The notes under the pieces: model-generated
Seen by the model: only the letters and a program-made list of their open reading frames with translations
Database searches by the model: none
Told to the model about the DNA's origin: nothing
Made by a program: the position numbers and the translations under genes
Source: Clostridia bacterium
GTDB taxonomy: Bacteria > Bacillota > Clostridia > Oscillospirales > Acutalibacteraceae
Length of the DNA: 64,000 bases
NCBI GenBank assembly: GCA_017407755.1
Contig: JAFQVY010000020.1
Coordinates: 118,944-182,943 of the forward strand
Direction of reading: 5' to 3'
Part shown: positions 36,361 through 46,987 of the stretch, in pieces
Layout of the letters: every line of letters starts with the position of its first letter
How positions within the stretch are numbered: position 1 is the first letter of the stretch

Positions 36361-37761
36361 ATGAAAAAAGTTGTTGCTTTAATTCTGATATTTTTGGTGG
36401 CACTTTGCCCGCTTTATATGTTGTCTTCGGTAGCCGTTGGTGATTTTTTGGTGGAAGACGGCGTTCTTCTTTCCTTTACAGGTCTTACTACCACAGTTAC
36501 AATACCCGACGACGTTTACTATATTGCTGACAATGCCTTTAAAAATAATACCAATATTAATAAACTGAATATCCCCGACACTGTGAAGGCTATTGGCAAC
36601 GAAGCCTTTTACGGTTGTACCTCGCTAAAAGAGGTTAACGGCGGAGAAAACGTAAACTATGTAGGTGCCTATGCTTTTTACGGCACAGAGTTTATAAATT
36701 CCAATGCATCTTCTCTTATAACTTTAGGCTCAGTGTTAATTGGCGGCAATGTTTCAGGTGAACTTTCCCTTGACGAAAGCGTTTCTATGATAGCACCCTA
36801 TGCTTTCTCAGAAAATTCAAAGCTTACGTCATTTTCAGCTTCAGATTCTTTAAGTGTTATCGGTGAAGGTGCTTTTTACAGATGTACAGAGCTTTCTTTG
36901 GTAAATGTAGGGGAGCAGCTTTCTTTTGTTGGCCCTCTTGCATTTTTCGGTACACCTTTGATTAGTGAAAGCGAAGAGGATTTTGTTGTAATCGGAGACG
37001 GCATCTTAATTGAGTATACAGGCAGTGACACTTCTGTTAACATACCAAATAGCGTAAAGCAGATTGCAGGCGGCGCCTTTTATTATAATACTAAAATTAC
37101 CGATGTAACCTTCTCTCAGGGCGTTTCATCTATCGGTCAGCGTGCTTTTATGAATTGCACAAAGCTTCAGACTATTACCTTGCCTAAGGATTTGCTTGTG
37201 CTTGACAAAGAAGCCTTTGCACGATGCAAAAGCCTTCAAAGTGTAACAGTTCCCGAAAATGTGGAGCTTATGGGCGAAAGCGTTTTCTTTGGTTGCAGTT
37301 CTCTTGAAAAGGCAGAGCTTAATAATAGTGCTGACATTTCCAAGGGCTTATTTGCAAATTGTACAAGCCTTAAGTATGTAAAGATGCCTCAGAGTTTAAA
37401 CACTATCGGCGAAGATGCCTTTCTTGATTGTACGAATTTAACCGATATTTCTCTTTCTGATTCTGTAAGCTTTATAGGTGAAAACGCCTTTTCTGGTGCT
37501 TTAAATCTTACGGTTTCCTGCAACGAAAGCTCTTATGCCTTTGAGTATTGCAATGAAAATTCCGTTAATGCAATGCAATGCGGCGATGCTAACCTTGACG
37601 GAAAAGTAAATATCCGTGATGCTACGTATATTCAAAAGCATGTTGCAAGCATCCTGCAAATGACAGATTTGGAAATTTTAAGGGCAGAGGTTAACTTCGA
37701 CGGAAAAATCAATGTCAGAGATGCTACCTATATCCAAAAATTATTAGCAGGATTAGTTTAA
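36361..37761 (+). CDS. Secreted leucine-rich-repeat protein with dockerin
   Basis: A 466-residue exported protein. It has a signal peptide (1-26), then about ten BspA-type leucine-rich repeats (LRR_5) recognisable by repeated patterns such as IGEGAFYRCTELSLV, IGQRAFMNCTKLQTI and IGENAFSGALNL. A type I dockerin follows at about 408-466 with repeats ANLDGKVNIRDATYIQK and VNFDGKINVRDATYIQK. BspA-type repeats usually mediate adhesion. No catalytic domain is seen, so it is probably a binding or structural partner docked on a surface cohesin. The ATG at 36361 is preferred over 36346, which has no ribosome site. Confidence 0.85.
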   Translation: MKKVVALILIFLVALCPLYMLSSVAVGDFLVEDGVLLSFTGLTTTVTIPDDVYYIADNAFKNNTNINKLNIPDTVKAIGNEAFYGCTSLKEVNGGENVNYVGAYAFYGTEFINSNASSLITLGSVLIGGNVSGELSLDESVSMIAPYAFSENSKLTSFSASDSLSVIGEGAFYRCTELSLVNVGEQLSFVGPLAFFGTPLISESEEDFVVIGDGILIEYTGSDTSVNIPNSVKQIAGGAFYYNTKITDVTFSQGVSSIGQRAFMNCTKLQTITLPKDLLVLDKEAFARCKSLQSVTVPENVELMGESVFFGCSSLEKAELNNSADISKGLFANCTSLKYVKMPQSLNTIGEDAFLDCTNLTDISLSDSVSFIGENAFSGALNLTVSCNESSYAFEYCNENSVNAMQCGDANLDGKVNIRDATYIQKHVASILQMTDLEILRAEVNFDGKINVRDATYIQKLLAGLV

Positions 37762-37767
37762 AATCTG

Positions 37768-37795
37768 TTGACTTTTATTTTTAGCGTGATATAAT
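37768..37795 (+). promoter_or_regulatory. Promoter of the thrS leader
   Basis: TTGACT (37768-37773) and TATAAT (37790-37795) with a 16-base spacer, immediately before the T-box leader. Confidence 0.7.
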
Positions 37796-37801
37796 ATTTC
37801 A

Positions 37802-38047
37802 CATAAATCGTTGATGAGGACAATGCCTGTCAATAACGCTTAAAAGAGATTTTGCCACAAGGCTGAAATGGCAAATTAAGCAAATTTTCAGGATACCACC
37901 TCTGAGTCTGCACAGGAAATGGTGCGGCGGTAAGCTCCGTTATAGCTTTAAAGGGCAAATTCATTTGCCGAAGTTGGGTGGAACCACGTTGTATTTTGCA
38001 CCGTCCCGATTATTCTTTTAAAGAATTATCGGGCGGTTTTTATTTTA
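37802..38047 (+). promoter_or_regulatory. T-box riboswitch controlling thrS (threonine)
   Basis: This fills the 303-base gap before thrS. GAGG (37816-37819) pairs with CCTC (37899-37902) and CCTG (37826-37829) pairs with CAGG (37889-37892), leaving a specifier loop ATACCA in which ACC (37895-37897) is a threonine codon. The T-box core GGGTGGAACCACG is at 37976-37988, with TGGA as the bulge that pairs with the tRNA 3' end. The terminator hairpin runs 38001-38036 (CCGTCCCGAT with ATCGGGCGG) followed by T. Uncharged tRNA-Thr should favour antitermination. Confidence 0.95.
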
Positions 38048-38064
38048 TCGAAAGGATGATTATA

Positions 38065-40008
38065 ATGATTAATGTTGAGCTTAAAGGCGGAGTAGTAAAC
38101 CAGTACGCTGAGGGTACAACTGCCGCTGAAATAGCCAAAAGCCTTGGTGCGGGTCTTTATAAGGCGGTTTGTGCCTGTAAAATTGACGGCGTAGTTTGCG
38201 ATTTAAGAACTCCTTTAAATAGTGATGCAAAGCTTGAGCTTCTTACTTTTGATGACGAGGAAGGCAAGTCTGCTTTCTGGCACACTTGCTCCCACGTTCT
38301 TGCTCAGGCAGTAAAGCGTATTTATCCTAATGCAAAGCTTGGAGTAGGCCCTTCTATCGAAAACGGCTTCTTCTATGATTTCGAAGTTGACAAAGCTTTT
38401 TCTCCCGAAGATTTAGAAAAAATCAAGGCTGAGATGAAAAAGATTGTTAAAGAGGGTATTGAGCTTGAAAGATTCGAGCTTGAGGCTGATGAAGCTTTAA
38501 AGATGCTTTCTGATATGAATGAAGACTACAAGGTGGAATTAGCCAAAGAACATATCGAAAAAGGCGACAAACTTACATTCTATAAGCAGGGCGACTTTAC
38601 TGACCTTTGTGCAGGTCCTCACCTTATGTCTGTTGCCGCTTTAAAGGCAATTGAGCTTACAAACTGCACAGGTGCTTATTGGCGTGGTAACGCTGAAAAT
38701 TCTCAGATGTGCCGCGTTTACGGTATTGCTTTCCCAAAGGCTTCTCAGCTTGAGGAGTACCTCCAGATGGTAGAGCAGGCACGTCTTCGCGACCATAATA
38801 AGCTTGGCCGCGAACTTGAACTTTTCACAACCAGCGAAGTAATCGGTCAGGGTCTTCCTATTCTTCTTCCCAAAGGTGCAAGAATCATTCAGCTTCTTCA
38901 GCGTTTTGTTGAGGATGAAGAACAGCGTCGCGGATGGCTTTTAACAAAGACTCCCTATATGGCTAAGTCTGACCTTTATAAAATCAGCGGTCACTGGGAC
39001 CATTATCAGGACGGTATGTTCATTTTAGGTGACGAGGAAAAGGATAAAGAAGTTTTTGCACTTCGTCCTATGACTTGCCCCTTCCAGTATCAGGCATATC
39101 TTAACCGCGGACGTTCTTACCGTGACCTTCCTTTAAGATATAACGAAACCTCCACACTTTTCAGAAACGAAGCAAGTGGCGAAATGCACGGTCTTATCCG
39201 TGTACGTCAGTTTACTATCTCTGAGGGTCATCTTATGTGTACCCCTGAGCAGTTAGAAGAGGAGTTCAAGGGCTGTCTTGAGCTTGCAGTATATATGCTC
39301 AAAACTCTCGGTCTTTACGAGGACGTTTCCTTCCGCTTCTCTCAGTGGGACCCCAAGGATACCGGCAAGTATATCGGCACACCTGAACAGTGGGACGAGG
39401 CACAGGGCATTATGGGCAAAATCCTCGATAACCTCGGTCTTACTTATAAAATCGGTGTCGGCGAGGCCGCTTTCTATGGCCCCAAGCTTGATATCCAGAT
39501 TAAAAATGTATGGGGTAAAGAAGACACCCTTATTACAATTCAGGTTGACCAGATGTTGGCTGAAAAATTCGGTATGGTTTATGTTGATAAAGACGGCTCT
39601 AAGAAGAACCCCTATATTATCCACAGAACTTCTATCGGTTGCTACGAGCGTACATTAGCACTTCTTATTGAAAAGTATGCTGGTGCTTTCCCCATGTGGC
39701 TTGCTCCCATACAGGTTAAGCTTCTTCCAATTGCCGACAGACATCTTGATTACGTTTACGATGTTAAAAAGGCTCTTGAGGCAAAGGGTATGCGAGTTGA
39801 AGTAGACGACAGAAGCGAAAAAATCGGCTACAAAATACGTGAGGCTCAGCTTGAAAAGGTTCCTTATATGCTTATTATCGGCGATAAGGATATCGAGGGC
39901 AATACTGTTTCTGTCCGTGCTCGCAAGCAGGGCGACTTAGGTGCAATGAGTGTTGAGGACTTTATCTCACGTGCAGTTGAAGAAATTGAAACTAAGGTTA
40001 TTAACTGA
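38065..40008 (+). CDS. thrS: Threonyl-tRNA synthetase
   Basis: A 647-residue enzyme that charges tRNA-Thr. It has a TGS domain (1-62), the HxxxH editing domain (HTCSHVLAQ near residues 73-81, DLCAGPH), the class II catalytic core with RPMTCPFQ (zinc Cys), and the C-terminal anticodon-binding domain. The ATG at 38065 (MINVELKGG) has AAAGGATG upstream; in-frame codons from 37978 lie in the T-box and are not a coding extension. Regulated by the T-box. Confidence 0.95.
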   Translation: MINVELKGGVVNQYAEGTTAAEIAKSLGAGLYKAVCACKIDGVVCDLRTPLNSDAKLELLTFDDEEGKSAFWHTCSHVLAQAVKRIYPNAKLGVGPSIENGFFYDFEVDKAFSPEDLEKIKAEMKKIVKEGIELERFELEADEALKMLSDMNEDYKVELAKEHIEKGDKLTFYKQGDFTDLCAGPHLMSVAALKAIELTNCTGAYWRGNAENSQMCRVYGIAFPKASQLEEYLQMVEQARLRDHNKLGRELELFTTSEVIGQGLPILLPKGARIIQLLQRFVEDEEQRRGWLLTKTPYMAKSDLYKISGHWDHYQDGMFILGDEEKDKEVFALRPMTCPFQYQAYLNRGRSYRDLPLRYNETSTLFRNEASGEMHGLIRVRQFTISEGHLMCTPEQLEEEFKGCLELAVYMLKTLGLYEDVSFRFSQWDPKDTGKYIGTPEQWDEAQGIMGKILDNLGLTYKIGVGEAAFYGPKLDIQIKNVWGKEDTLITIQVDQMLAEKFGMVYVDKDGSKKNPYIIHRTSIGCYERTLALLIEKYAGAFPMWLAPIQVKLLPIADRHLDYVYDVKKALEAKGMRVEVDDRSEKIGYKIREAQLEKVPYMLIIGDKDIEGNTVSVRARKQGDLGAMSVEDFISRAVEEIETKVIN

Positions 40009-40020
40009 TAGGAGACCTTA

Positions 40021-40782
40021 ATGCCATACAAACGCTACGACATTACAAACACATATTCATATCGGGGAAGACGTAAAAACGAGAACGTAGTATTTAAAAC
40101 CATTATGCTTTTCGTAATACCCTTTCTGATAATTGGTGTTATTTTAGGCGGGTTCTACATTTCGTATCTGTGTAACGTTGCCGATAATAACGATAACCCC
40201 GTTGTTCCTGTTGCAACTGCCGATGAAGCTTTGTTGCACGAAGATGAGCTTTTAAGAATTGTAAACGAAGCTTATCCTCTTGAAAAGGACTTTGTGCCTG
40301 AGCTTACAGCTTATAATGGGGTAGAGCTAAACTCCTTATCGGTCAAGCCTTTAGATGATATGATAAACGCCGCCAAAGAAGACGGAGTCACTTTAAAGCT
40401 TAAGAAAGGCTATGTTTCTTATGAGGAGCAGGCTAAGCTACACGATGAAACCTTTGAAAAGCTTAAAAAGAGCGGTGACCTTTCGCAGATAAAAGCAGAG
40501 GCTGAAACAAAGAAAATTTGTCCCTTAGAGGGCTGTAGTGAACGCCAGACAGGTCTTCTTTTAGAGTTTGATTCACCCCTTAACAGCGATTCTTACAAGT
40601 GGCTTATAAAATATTCTGTTAATTACGGCTTTATTTTAAGATACCCCGAAGCAAAAGAAAGCGACACCGGTATGACTTTTAACCCTAATCTTTACCGATA
40701 TATTGGCAAGGATTCGGCAGAAAATGTCCGTCGATATGATATGTCTTTAGAAGAATATGTTACTCACATTTCAATAAGATAA
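40021..40782 (+). CDS. VanY-like (M15) membrane protein lacking zinc ligands
   Basis: A 253-residue protein with a basic N-terminus, one membrane helix (about 28-50) and an outer domain that follows the VanY D,D-carboxypeptidase fold. YVSYEEQ, the SERQTG block (173-178) and NPNLYRYIG (221-229) align with the family's SYRSYEQQ, SEHQTGLAVD and EPWHYRYVG. The zinc His in SxHxxG is Arg175, the zinc Asp is Glu182, and the catalytic Glu and last His of ExxH are Asn221 and Leu224. It should be inactive as a zinc peptidase. It starts 12 bases after thrS. A binding or regulatory role is inferred. Confidence 0.75.
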   Translation: MPYKRYDITNTYSYRGRRKNENVVFKTIMLFVIPFLIIGVILGGFYISYLCNVADNNDNPVVPVATADEALLHEDELLRIVNEAYPLEKDFVPELTAYNGVELNSLSVKPLDDMINAAKEDGVTLKLKKGYVSYEEQAKLHDETFEKLKKSGDLSQIKAEAETKKICPLEGCSERQTGLLLEFDSPLNSDSYKWLIKYSVNYGFILRYPEAKESDTGMTFNPNLYRYIGKDSAENVRRYDMSLEEYVTHISIR

Positions 40783-40811
40783 ATAAAGATTATATTTAAT
40801 TCAAAAAATAC

Positions 40812-40840
40812 TTGCATTTTTGGTTTTTTTGTAGTACAAT
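40812..40840 (+). promoter_or_regulatory. Sigma-A-type promoter for rpmE
   Basis: TTGCAT (40812-40817) and TACAAT (40835-40840), 17-base spacer, 41 bases before the ATG. Confidence 0.7.
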
Positions 40841-40881
40841 AAGCCTATTGCAACTGAGTTTCATGAAAGAGGTGAATTCGA

Positions 40882-41085
40882 ATGAAGGAGAATATCCATC
40901 CTAACTATCAGCAGACTACTATCACATGTGCATGTGGTAATGTAATCGAGACAGGTTCTACAAAGCCCAACCAGCGTGTTGAAATCTGTTCTAAGTGCCA
41001 TCCTTTCTTCACTGGCAAGCAGAAGCTCGTTGATACAGGCGGCCGTGTTGACAGATTTAAGAAGCGTTACGGCATTGATAAGTAA
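40882..41085 (+). CDS. rpmE: 50S ribosomal protein L31, zinc-binding type
   Basis: A 67-residue L31 with the zinc-binding cysteines retained (CACG near residues 15-18 and CSKC near 36-39), so it is the C+ form. It sits at the large-subunit bridge to the 30S. AGAGGTG precedes the ATG. Single-gene unit with its own promoter and terminator. Confidence 0.95.
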   Translation: MKENIHPNYQQTTITCACGNVIETGSTKPNQRVEICSKCHPFFTGKQKLVDTGGRVDRFKKRYGIDK

Positions 41086-41097
41086 TCAAAATTTTTG

Positions 41098-41133
41098 GGC
41101 GGTACTTCAAGGGAAGCACCGCCTGATTTTTTT
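41098..41133 (+). terminator. Intrinsic terminator of rpmE
   Basis: GGCGGT (41098-41103) and ACCGCC (41118-41123), with inner TTC/GAA pairing, followed by seven T. Confidence 0.88.
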
Positions 41134-41150
41134 AAAGTGAGGTGAGGCTT

Positions 41151-41774
41151 ATGTCAAAAGATTATGTAACGGTCAAATGTCAGGCACAGGACGAGTTCAT
41201 TGAACGCCGCTCTAAATTTATCGGTTATGTAAAGCCTGTAAAAACCGAGGAAGAGGCTCTTGATTTCATTAACGAAATTCGTTCCCGTCATTGGGATGCC
41301 ACACACAACGTTTACGCTTATGTTATCCGTGAGCAAAACCTTTGCCGTTACAGCGACGACCACGAGCCTCAGGGTACTGCCGGTGTTCCTGTCTTAGATG
41401 TAATCAGAAAATCAGGACTTACCGATGTATGTGTTGTTGTTACAAGGTATTTCGGCGGAGTTTTGCTTGGTGCAGGCGGTTTGGTTCGTGCATATTCTCA
41501 CGGTGCATCAATAGGACTTCAGGCGGCAGGCAGGCGTGAAATGATTACCTGCTATGAAGCTAAGCTTTCCTGCTCATACAGTCAGTACGGTAAGCTTTCG
41601 TCACTTTTGCCCGAAAACGGTGCAACACTTGATGACACCGTGTTTGAAGATAATGTAACCCTTTGTTTTCATATTCCTGTTGACGGTATCGGTGCTCTTA
41701 ATAAAAAGATTGCCGATGCTACCGGAGGAACCTGCGAAATAGAAATAGTCTCAGAAAAATACTATTCGTATTAG
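41151..41774 (+). CDS. YigZ/IMPACT family protein
   Basis: A 207-residue protein of the UPF0029/IMPACT family. The N-terminal domain has ERRSKFIGYV, HNVYAYV and DDHEPQGTAGVP, then VVTRYFGGVLLGAGGLVRAYS, all family hallmarks; the C-terminal half is an EF-G-like domain. The role is unclear; eukaryotic relatives bind GCN1 and bacterial ones may act on ribosomes. The ATG at 41151 follows GAGGTGAGG. Confidence 0.88.
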   Translation: MSKDYVTVKCQAQDEFIERRSKFIGYVKPVKTEEEALDFINEIRSRHWDATHNVYAYVIREQNLCRYSDDHEPQGTAGVPVLDVIRKSGLTDVCVVVTRYFGGVLLGAGGLVRAYSHGASIGLQAAGRREMITCYEAKLSCSYSQYGKLSSLLPENGATLDDTVFEDNVTLCFHIPVDGIGALNKKIADATGGTCEIEIVSEKYYSY

Positions 41775-41852
41775 AAAAAATATAAAAAAGCAGGAGTTTT
41801 AAAATTCTTGTCGTATATAATATTGTAATTTCAGTAAGAGGAGGATGCATAT

Positions 41853-43613
41853 ATGGCACTGCCAAGCAGTTTTTTGTCAGAGCTTAAAATGCGCTGTGAC
41901 ATCACGGATATAGTCTCCTCTTATGTTAATTTAAAGAGGCGGGGCAGAAATATGGTTGGACTTTGTCCTTTCCATTCAGAGAAAACCCCGTCCTTTAACA
42001 TCTATCCCGAAAACGGCAGTTTCTTTTGCTTTGGCTGCGGTGTAGGTGGGGATGTTATCACCTTTATAATGAAAATTGAAAACCTTGATTATATTGAAGC
42101 TGTCAAATTCCTTGCAATGCGTGCAGGTCTTTCAATGCCTGAGGATTCCTTTGATGACGGAGTCTCTAAACTTAAAGGCAGAATTTTAGAGGCAAACCGT
42201 GAAGCTGCACGATTTTTTCACGCTCAGTTAATGAGCGAGGCAGGCAAAACTGCACAGGAATATTTAGTCGGCAGGGCATTAAGCAGGCAGACGGTAGTTC
42301 GTTTTGGCTTAGGCTACGCCCCGGCAAACCGCTTTGCACTAAGCGACTATCTGCGAAAAAAAGGCTTTAAGGACGAAGAAATCGTCGCCGCAAACTTAGC
42401 CTTCAAAAGGTCAAGCGGCAAGGGTATAGTTGACAGATTTTCTGACAGAGTTATGTTTCCGATTATTGATTTAAGAGGAAACGTTATTGCCTTCGGCGGT
42501 CGTATTCTTGCGGACCAGAAGCCAAAGTATCTTAATACATCTGATACTCTGGTATTTAAAAAAAGCTCAAATCTTTTTTCGCTTAATAATGCAAAAAATA
42601 CTGGGCTTCGTACCCTTATACTTTGCGAAGGCTATATGGACGTAATTGCCCTTAATGCCGCGGGGTTTCAAAATGCCGTTGCCACCTTGGGCACAGCTCT
42701 TACTGCTGAGCAGGCACTTCTTATGAAACGCTATGCAGATGAGGTCATAATTTGCTACGACGCCGATGAAGCTGGTCAGAAGGCTACCGCAAAGGCTATT
42801 GATATATTAAGAAATGCAGGACTTTTAATCCGTGTTCTTTCAATCCCCGACGGAAAAGACCCCGATGAATTTATACGTAAAAACGGCGAAAGGGGACAAG
42901 CCGCTTTTAAAAATCTTTTGGAATCAAGCGGAGATGATGTTGAGTACCGTCTTACAAAGCTAAGACTTAATCACGACATTAAACGAGCAGACTCAAAAGC
43001 AAATTATATGAAAGAGGCGCTTAAAATCATCGCAAGTCTTTCAAGCTTTGTTGAGCAGGACATTTATTGCTCTAAGTTAGCTGAGGAGCTTGGCATCAGA
43101 AAAGATGCAGTCCTTGAAGATTTAAGCAGACTTAAAGCGACAAAACGCCGCGACTTTGACCGAAAAGAATATAAAAAAGTAACTAACGATTTAGTTGGCA
43201 GAGATGAAGTGCTTAACCCCCAGAAGAAAGATAATATGAGGGGAGCAAAGGCAGAGGAAATGCTTATTTCCTATATTTTCCATAATCCCGATATGCTTAA
43301 AAAAGCCTCTGAGCTTATAAGTGCTACGGATTTTGTTACTGACTTTAACGCTCGATTTTATTCATATATTACAGAAAAAATCTCAGACGGTTTACCTCCT
43401 GACCTTAATGTTTCACAGGATTTTACTCCTGACGAGGTATCTCGCTTTTATTCAATAATAAATTCCTATAATTCTCAAACGGCTACTCTTGATGCAATGC
43501 GAGAATATATTGACACAATCCACATTGAAAAAAGCAAGCTTACAAAAGCGGATATTGCAAATATGTCTGCTGAGGAGATTATGCAAAACTTAAAGAAAAA
43601 ACCAAAGAAATAA
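41853..43613 (+). CDS. dnaG: DNA primase
   Basis: Synthesises RNA primers for DNA replication. The N-terminal zinc finger has Cys38, His41, Cys59 and Cys62 (CPFH and CFGC). The TOPRIM core follows with [11 protein letters not shown] and [10 protein letters not shown]-terminal helicase-interaction domain ends the 586-residue protein. The ATG has AGAGGAGG upstream. It is followed by rpoD, the conserved macromolecular synthesis operon order without rpsU. Confidence 0.95.
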   Translation: MALPSSFLSELKMRCDITDIVSSYVNLKRRGRNMVGLCPFHSEKTPSFNIYPENGSFFCFGCGVGGDVITFIMKIENLDYIEAVKFLAMRAGLSMPEDSFDDGVSKLKGRILEANREAARFFHAQLMSEAGKTAQEYLVGRALSRQTVVRFGLGYAPANRFALSDYLRKKGFKDEEIVAANLAFKRSSGKGIVDRFSDRVMFPIIDLRGNVIAFGGRILADQKPKYLNTSDTLVFKKSSNLFSLNNAKNTGLRTLILCEGYMDVIALNAAGFQNAVATLGTALTAEQALLMKRYADEVIICYDADEAGQKATAKAIDILRNAGLLIRVLSIPDGKDPDEFIRKNGERGQAAFKNLLESSGDDVEYRLTKLRLNHDIKRADSKANYMKEALKIIASLSSFVEQDIYCSKLAEELGIRKDAVLEDLSRLKATKRRDFDRKEYKKVTNDLVGRDEVLNPQKKDNMRGAKAEEMLISYIFHNPDMLKKASELISATDFVTDFNARFYSYITEKISDGLPPDLNVSQDFTPDEVSRFYSIINSYNSQTATLDAMREYIDTIHIEKSKLTKADIANMSAEEIMQNLKKKPKK

Positions 43614-43632
43614 TCAGATTGGAGAAATAAAA

Positions 43633-44736
43633 ATGGCAGGTTCAATTCAGGACAAAAAGGCAATTATCAAAGAAATTACAGAGTTAGGTAAAACTAAAGG
43701 TCAGCTTACCAACAAAGATATTCTTGATGCTATCGGCGAAATCGATTTTGACCCCGAACAGCTTGAAAAGCTTTATGATAACTTAGAAAGTATGGGCATA
43801 GAAATCGTTGAAGATAACGACGATTTACAGCAATTTGCCGATTTAGAGGTAGCTATTAACGCCGCTGAGGGTAACCCCGTAGGCGATAACGAAGGCTCTG
43901 AAATTATTGCAATTGATGACCCTGTAAAGGTATATCTTAAAGAAATCGGTCGTGTGCCGCTTCTTTCTCAGGAAGAGGAAATTGAGCTTGCAATCCGCAT
44001 CAATGAAGGCGACGTTCAGGCTAAACAGCGTCTTTCCGAAGCAAACCTTCGTCTTGTTGTAAGTATTGCAAAGCGTTACCTTGGCCGCGGTATGCAGTTT
44101 CTTGATTTAATTCAGGAAGGTAATTTAGGTCTTATTAAAGCTGTAGAAAAGTTTGACTACACAAAGGGCTTTAAATTCTCAACTTATGCTACATGGTGGA
44201 TTCGTCAGGCTATTACCCGTGCAATTGCTGACCAGGCAAGAACTATCCGTATTCCTGTACATATGGTTGAAACAATCAATAAAGTAAAAAAGGTAAGCAG
44301 CCAGCTCCTTCACCAGAACGGTCACGAGCCAACTGCCGACGAAATCGCAGAAGAGCTCGATATGTCTGTTGATAAAGTTCGCGAGATTATGCGCGTTGCT
44401 CAGGAGCCTGTGTCCTTGGAAACACCTATCGGCGAAGAAGAGGATAGCCACTTAGGCGACTTTATCCCTGATGATGACGCTCCTGCTCCTGCTGATGCTG
44501 CATCCCACACACTTCTCAGAGAACAGCTTGTTGAGGTGCTCGACACCCTTACTCCCAGAGAAGAAAAGGTTCTTCGCCTTCGTTTCGGTTTAGAAGACGG
44601 CAGAAGCCGCACTCTTGAAGAGGTTGGTAAAGAATTCAACGTTACCCGTGAGCGTATCCGTCAGATTGAAGCAAAAGCCCTTCGCAAGCTCCGCCATCCT
44701 TCAAGAAGCAAAAAGCTTAAGGATTTCTTAGACTGA
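43633..44736 (+). CDS. rpoD: Primary sigma factor (sigma-70/SigA)
   Basis: The housekeeping sigma factor, 367 residues. It has a region 1.1-like N-terminus, region 1.2 ([16 protein letters not shown]), region 2 with the -10-recognition helix ([17 protein letters not shown]), region 3, and region 4 with the -35-recognition helix ([21 protein letters not shown]). It fits the TTGACA/TATAAT promoters seen across the window. Its TGA stop overlaps the next gene's ATG. Confidence 0.96.
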   Translation: MAGSIQDKKAIIKEITELGKTKGQLTNKDILDAIGEIDFDPEQLEKLYDNLESMGIEIVEDNDDLQQFADLEVAINAAEGNPVGDNEGSEIIAIDDPVKVYLKEIGRVPLLSQEEEIELAIRINEGDVQAKQRLSEANLRLVVSIAKRYLGRGMQFLDLIQEGNLGLIKAVEKFDYTKGFKFSTYATWWIRQAITRAIADQARTIRIPVHMVETINKVKKVSSQLLHQNGHEPTADEIAEELDMSVDKVREIMRVAQEPVSLETPIGEEEDSHLGDFIPDDDAPAPADAASHTLLREQLVEVLDTLTPREEKVLRLRFGLEDGRSRTLEEVGKEFNVTRERIRQIEAKALRKLRHPSRSKKLKDFLD

Positions 44737-45107
44737 TGATTTCATTTGAAGAATGTGCCCTTATGCTTGATGAAATTGCCGACTCAATGCCTTATGAGCT
44801 TTATCGTGAGCTTAACGGTGGTTTGAGCCTGCTTCCTCAGACCAAGGTTCACCCAAAAGCTCTCAACAATGACTTGTTTATCTTAGGTGAATATATACGT
44901 AATTCCTTGGGCAGATATATTGTGTTCTATTACGGAAGTATCAACCGTGTATACGGTAGGCTTTCAAAGGAAGAATACTATAAAAGGCTTAAAAAGATAT
45001 TGGCGCATGAAGTAAGACATCACAATGAGTTTTTAGCAGGCGTAGACGATTTGGTGCTTTACGATAATCAGCAGATTTCTGACTATTTAAAACGAAAACA
45101 ACAATAA
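44736..45107 (+). CDS. Zincin-like metallopeptidase domain protein
   Basis: A 123-residue protein of the small zincin family (PF06262 type). The zinc motif HEVRHH is at 91-96, with catalytic Glu92. The upstream part (MPYELYRELNGGLSLLP) matches the family's N-terminal strand. Substrate is unknown. Its ATG shares a base with the rpoD stop, so it is translationally coupled; trmK and nif3-like genes more often follow sigA. Confidence 0.82.
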   Translation: MISFEECALMLDEIADSMPYELYRELNGGLSLLPQTKVHPKALNNDLFILGEYIRNSLGRYIVFYYGSINRVYGRLSKEEYYKRLKKILAHEVRHHNEFLAGVDDLVLYDNQQISDYLKRKQQ

Positions 45108-45112
45108 ACAGC

Positions 45113-45147
45113 GACCGCAAGGCAGATTTTTTGCCTTGCGGTCTTTA
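45113..45147. terminator. Bidirectional terminator of dnaG-rpoD unit
   Basis: GACCGCAAGGCA and TGCCTTGCGGTC form a 12-bp stem followed by TTTAT. It also lies after the convergent LysM gene. Confidence 0.85.
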
Positions 45148-45152
45148 TATAA

Positions 45153-45467
45153 TCAGGGCTTAAGCCTCAGTCCCTGTCCGGGATAGATAACATTGGGGTT
45201 AGCGAGATTATTATATGACATTATATCGTTAACAGAAACGCCGTATCTTTTAGCAATGCTCCAAAGTGTGTCCTTAGGGCGTACTATATATACATCAGGC
45301 TTGCTTTGAGGAAGTGTAGCAGGTATCTTCAAAACAATGCCCGGCATAATAAATTCAGGGTTATCAATGTCATTTTCTCTTACAATATTGTCAACAGTTG
45401 TGCCAAAAAAGTTTGCAATCCCCCAAAGAGTGTTTCCGGGCATAACTGTATAAAGCGTGTAGTTCAA
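45153..45467 (-). CDS. Double LysM protein without signal peptide
   Basis: A 104-residue protein of two LysM modules: VMPGNTLWGIANFFGTT and IVRPKDTLWSIAKRYGVS begin the two repeats, separated by a proline linker. LysM binds N-acetylglucosamine glycans. There is no signal peptide or membrane helix and no enzymatic domain. In spore formers, unexported LysM proteins such as SafA act from the mother cell on the forespore coat and cortex; that role is a guess here. It is divergent from eno. Confidence 0.8.
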   Translation of the reverse strand: MNYTLYTVMPGNTLWGIANFFGTTVDNIVRENDIDNPEFIMPGIVLKIPATLPQSKPDVYIVRPKDTLWSIAKRYGVSVNDIMSYNNLANPNVIYPGQGLRLKP

Positions 45468-45550
45468 AAGCTTAGCCTCCCTTCTGTTATCAATATATAC
45501 ATCAAAGTCTTGTTTGTGCGGAATATTTAATTTTTGCCTGACAATAATAA

Positions 45551-46831
<1,281 letters not shown>

Positions 46832-46877
46832 AATCGCTATATGGCAAAATTAACGAAAAATTGATGAAATTTTCTAC

Positions 46878-46915
46878 ACGGAAATCGCACATTTAGTACG
46901 GTTTCCGTCTTTATT
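46878..46915 (+). terminator. Probable terminator of eno
   Basis: ACGGAAA (46878-46884) and TTTCCGT (46902-46908) with a 17-base loop, followed by CTTTATTT. The T run is imperfect. Confidence 0.55.
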
Positions 46916-46955
46916 TGTGCTACATTTTGTGGTATATTATTTATGTATTATATTA

Positions 46956-46971
46956 TGGGAGCGAAGGCTCC
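46956..46971 (+). repeat. Small perfect palindrome in the leader of the first pullulanase gene
   Basis: GGGAGC and GCTCCC enclose a GAAG tetraloop. It lies 16 bases before the ATG and just upstream of the CGGAG ribosome site, so it could affect translation or protect the mRNA end. Confidence 0.55.
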
Positions 46972-46987
46972 CAGGTTCGGAGTATTT

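Noticed and set aside
37978-38064. In-frame upstream extension of thrS
   Set aside because: It lies in the T-box core and terminator; the AAAGGATG site and conserved N-terminus support the ATG at 38065.
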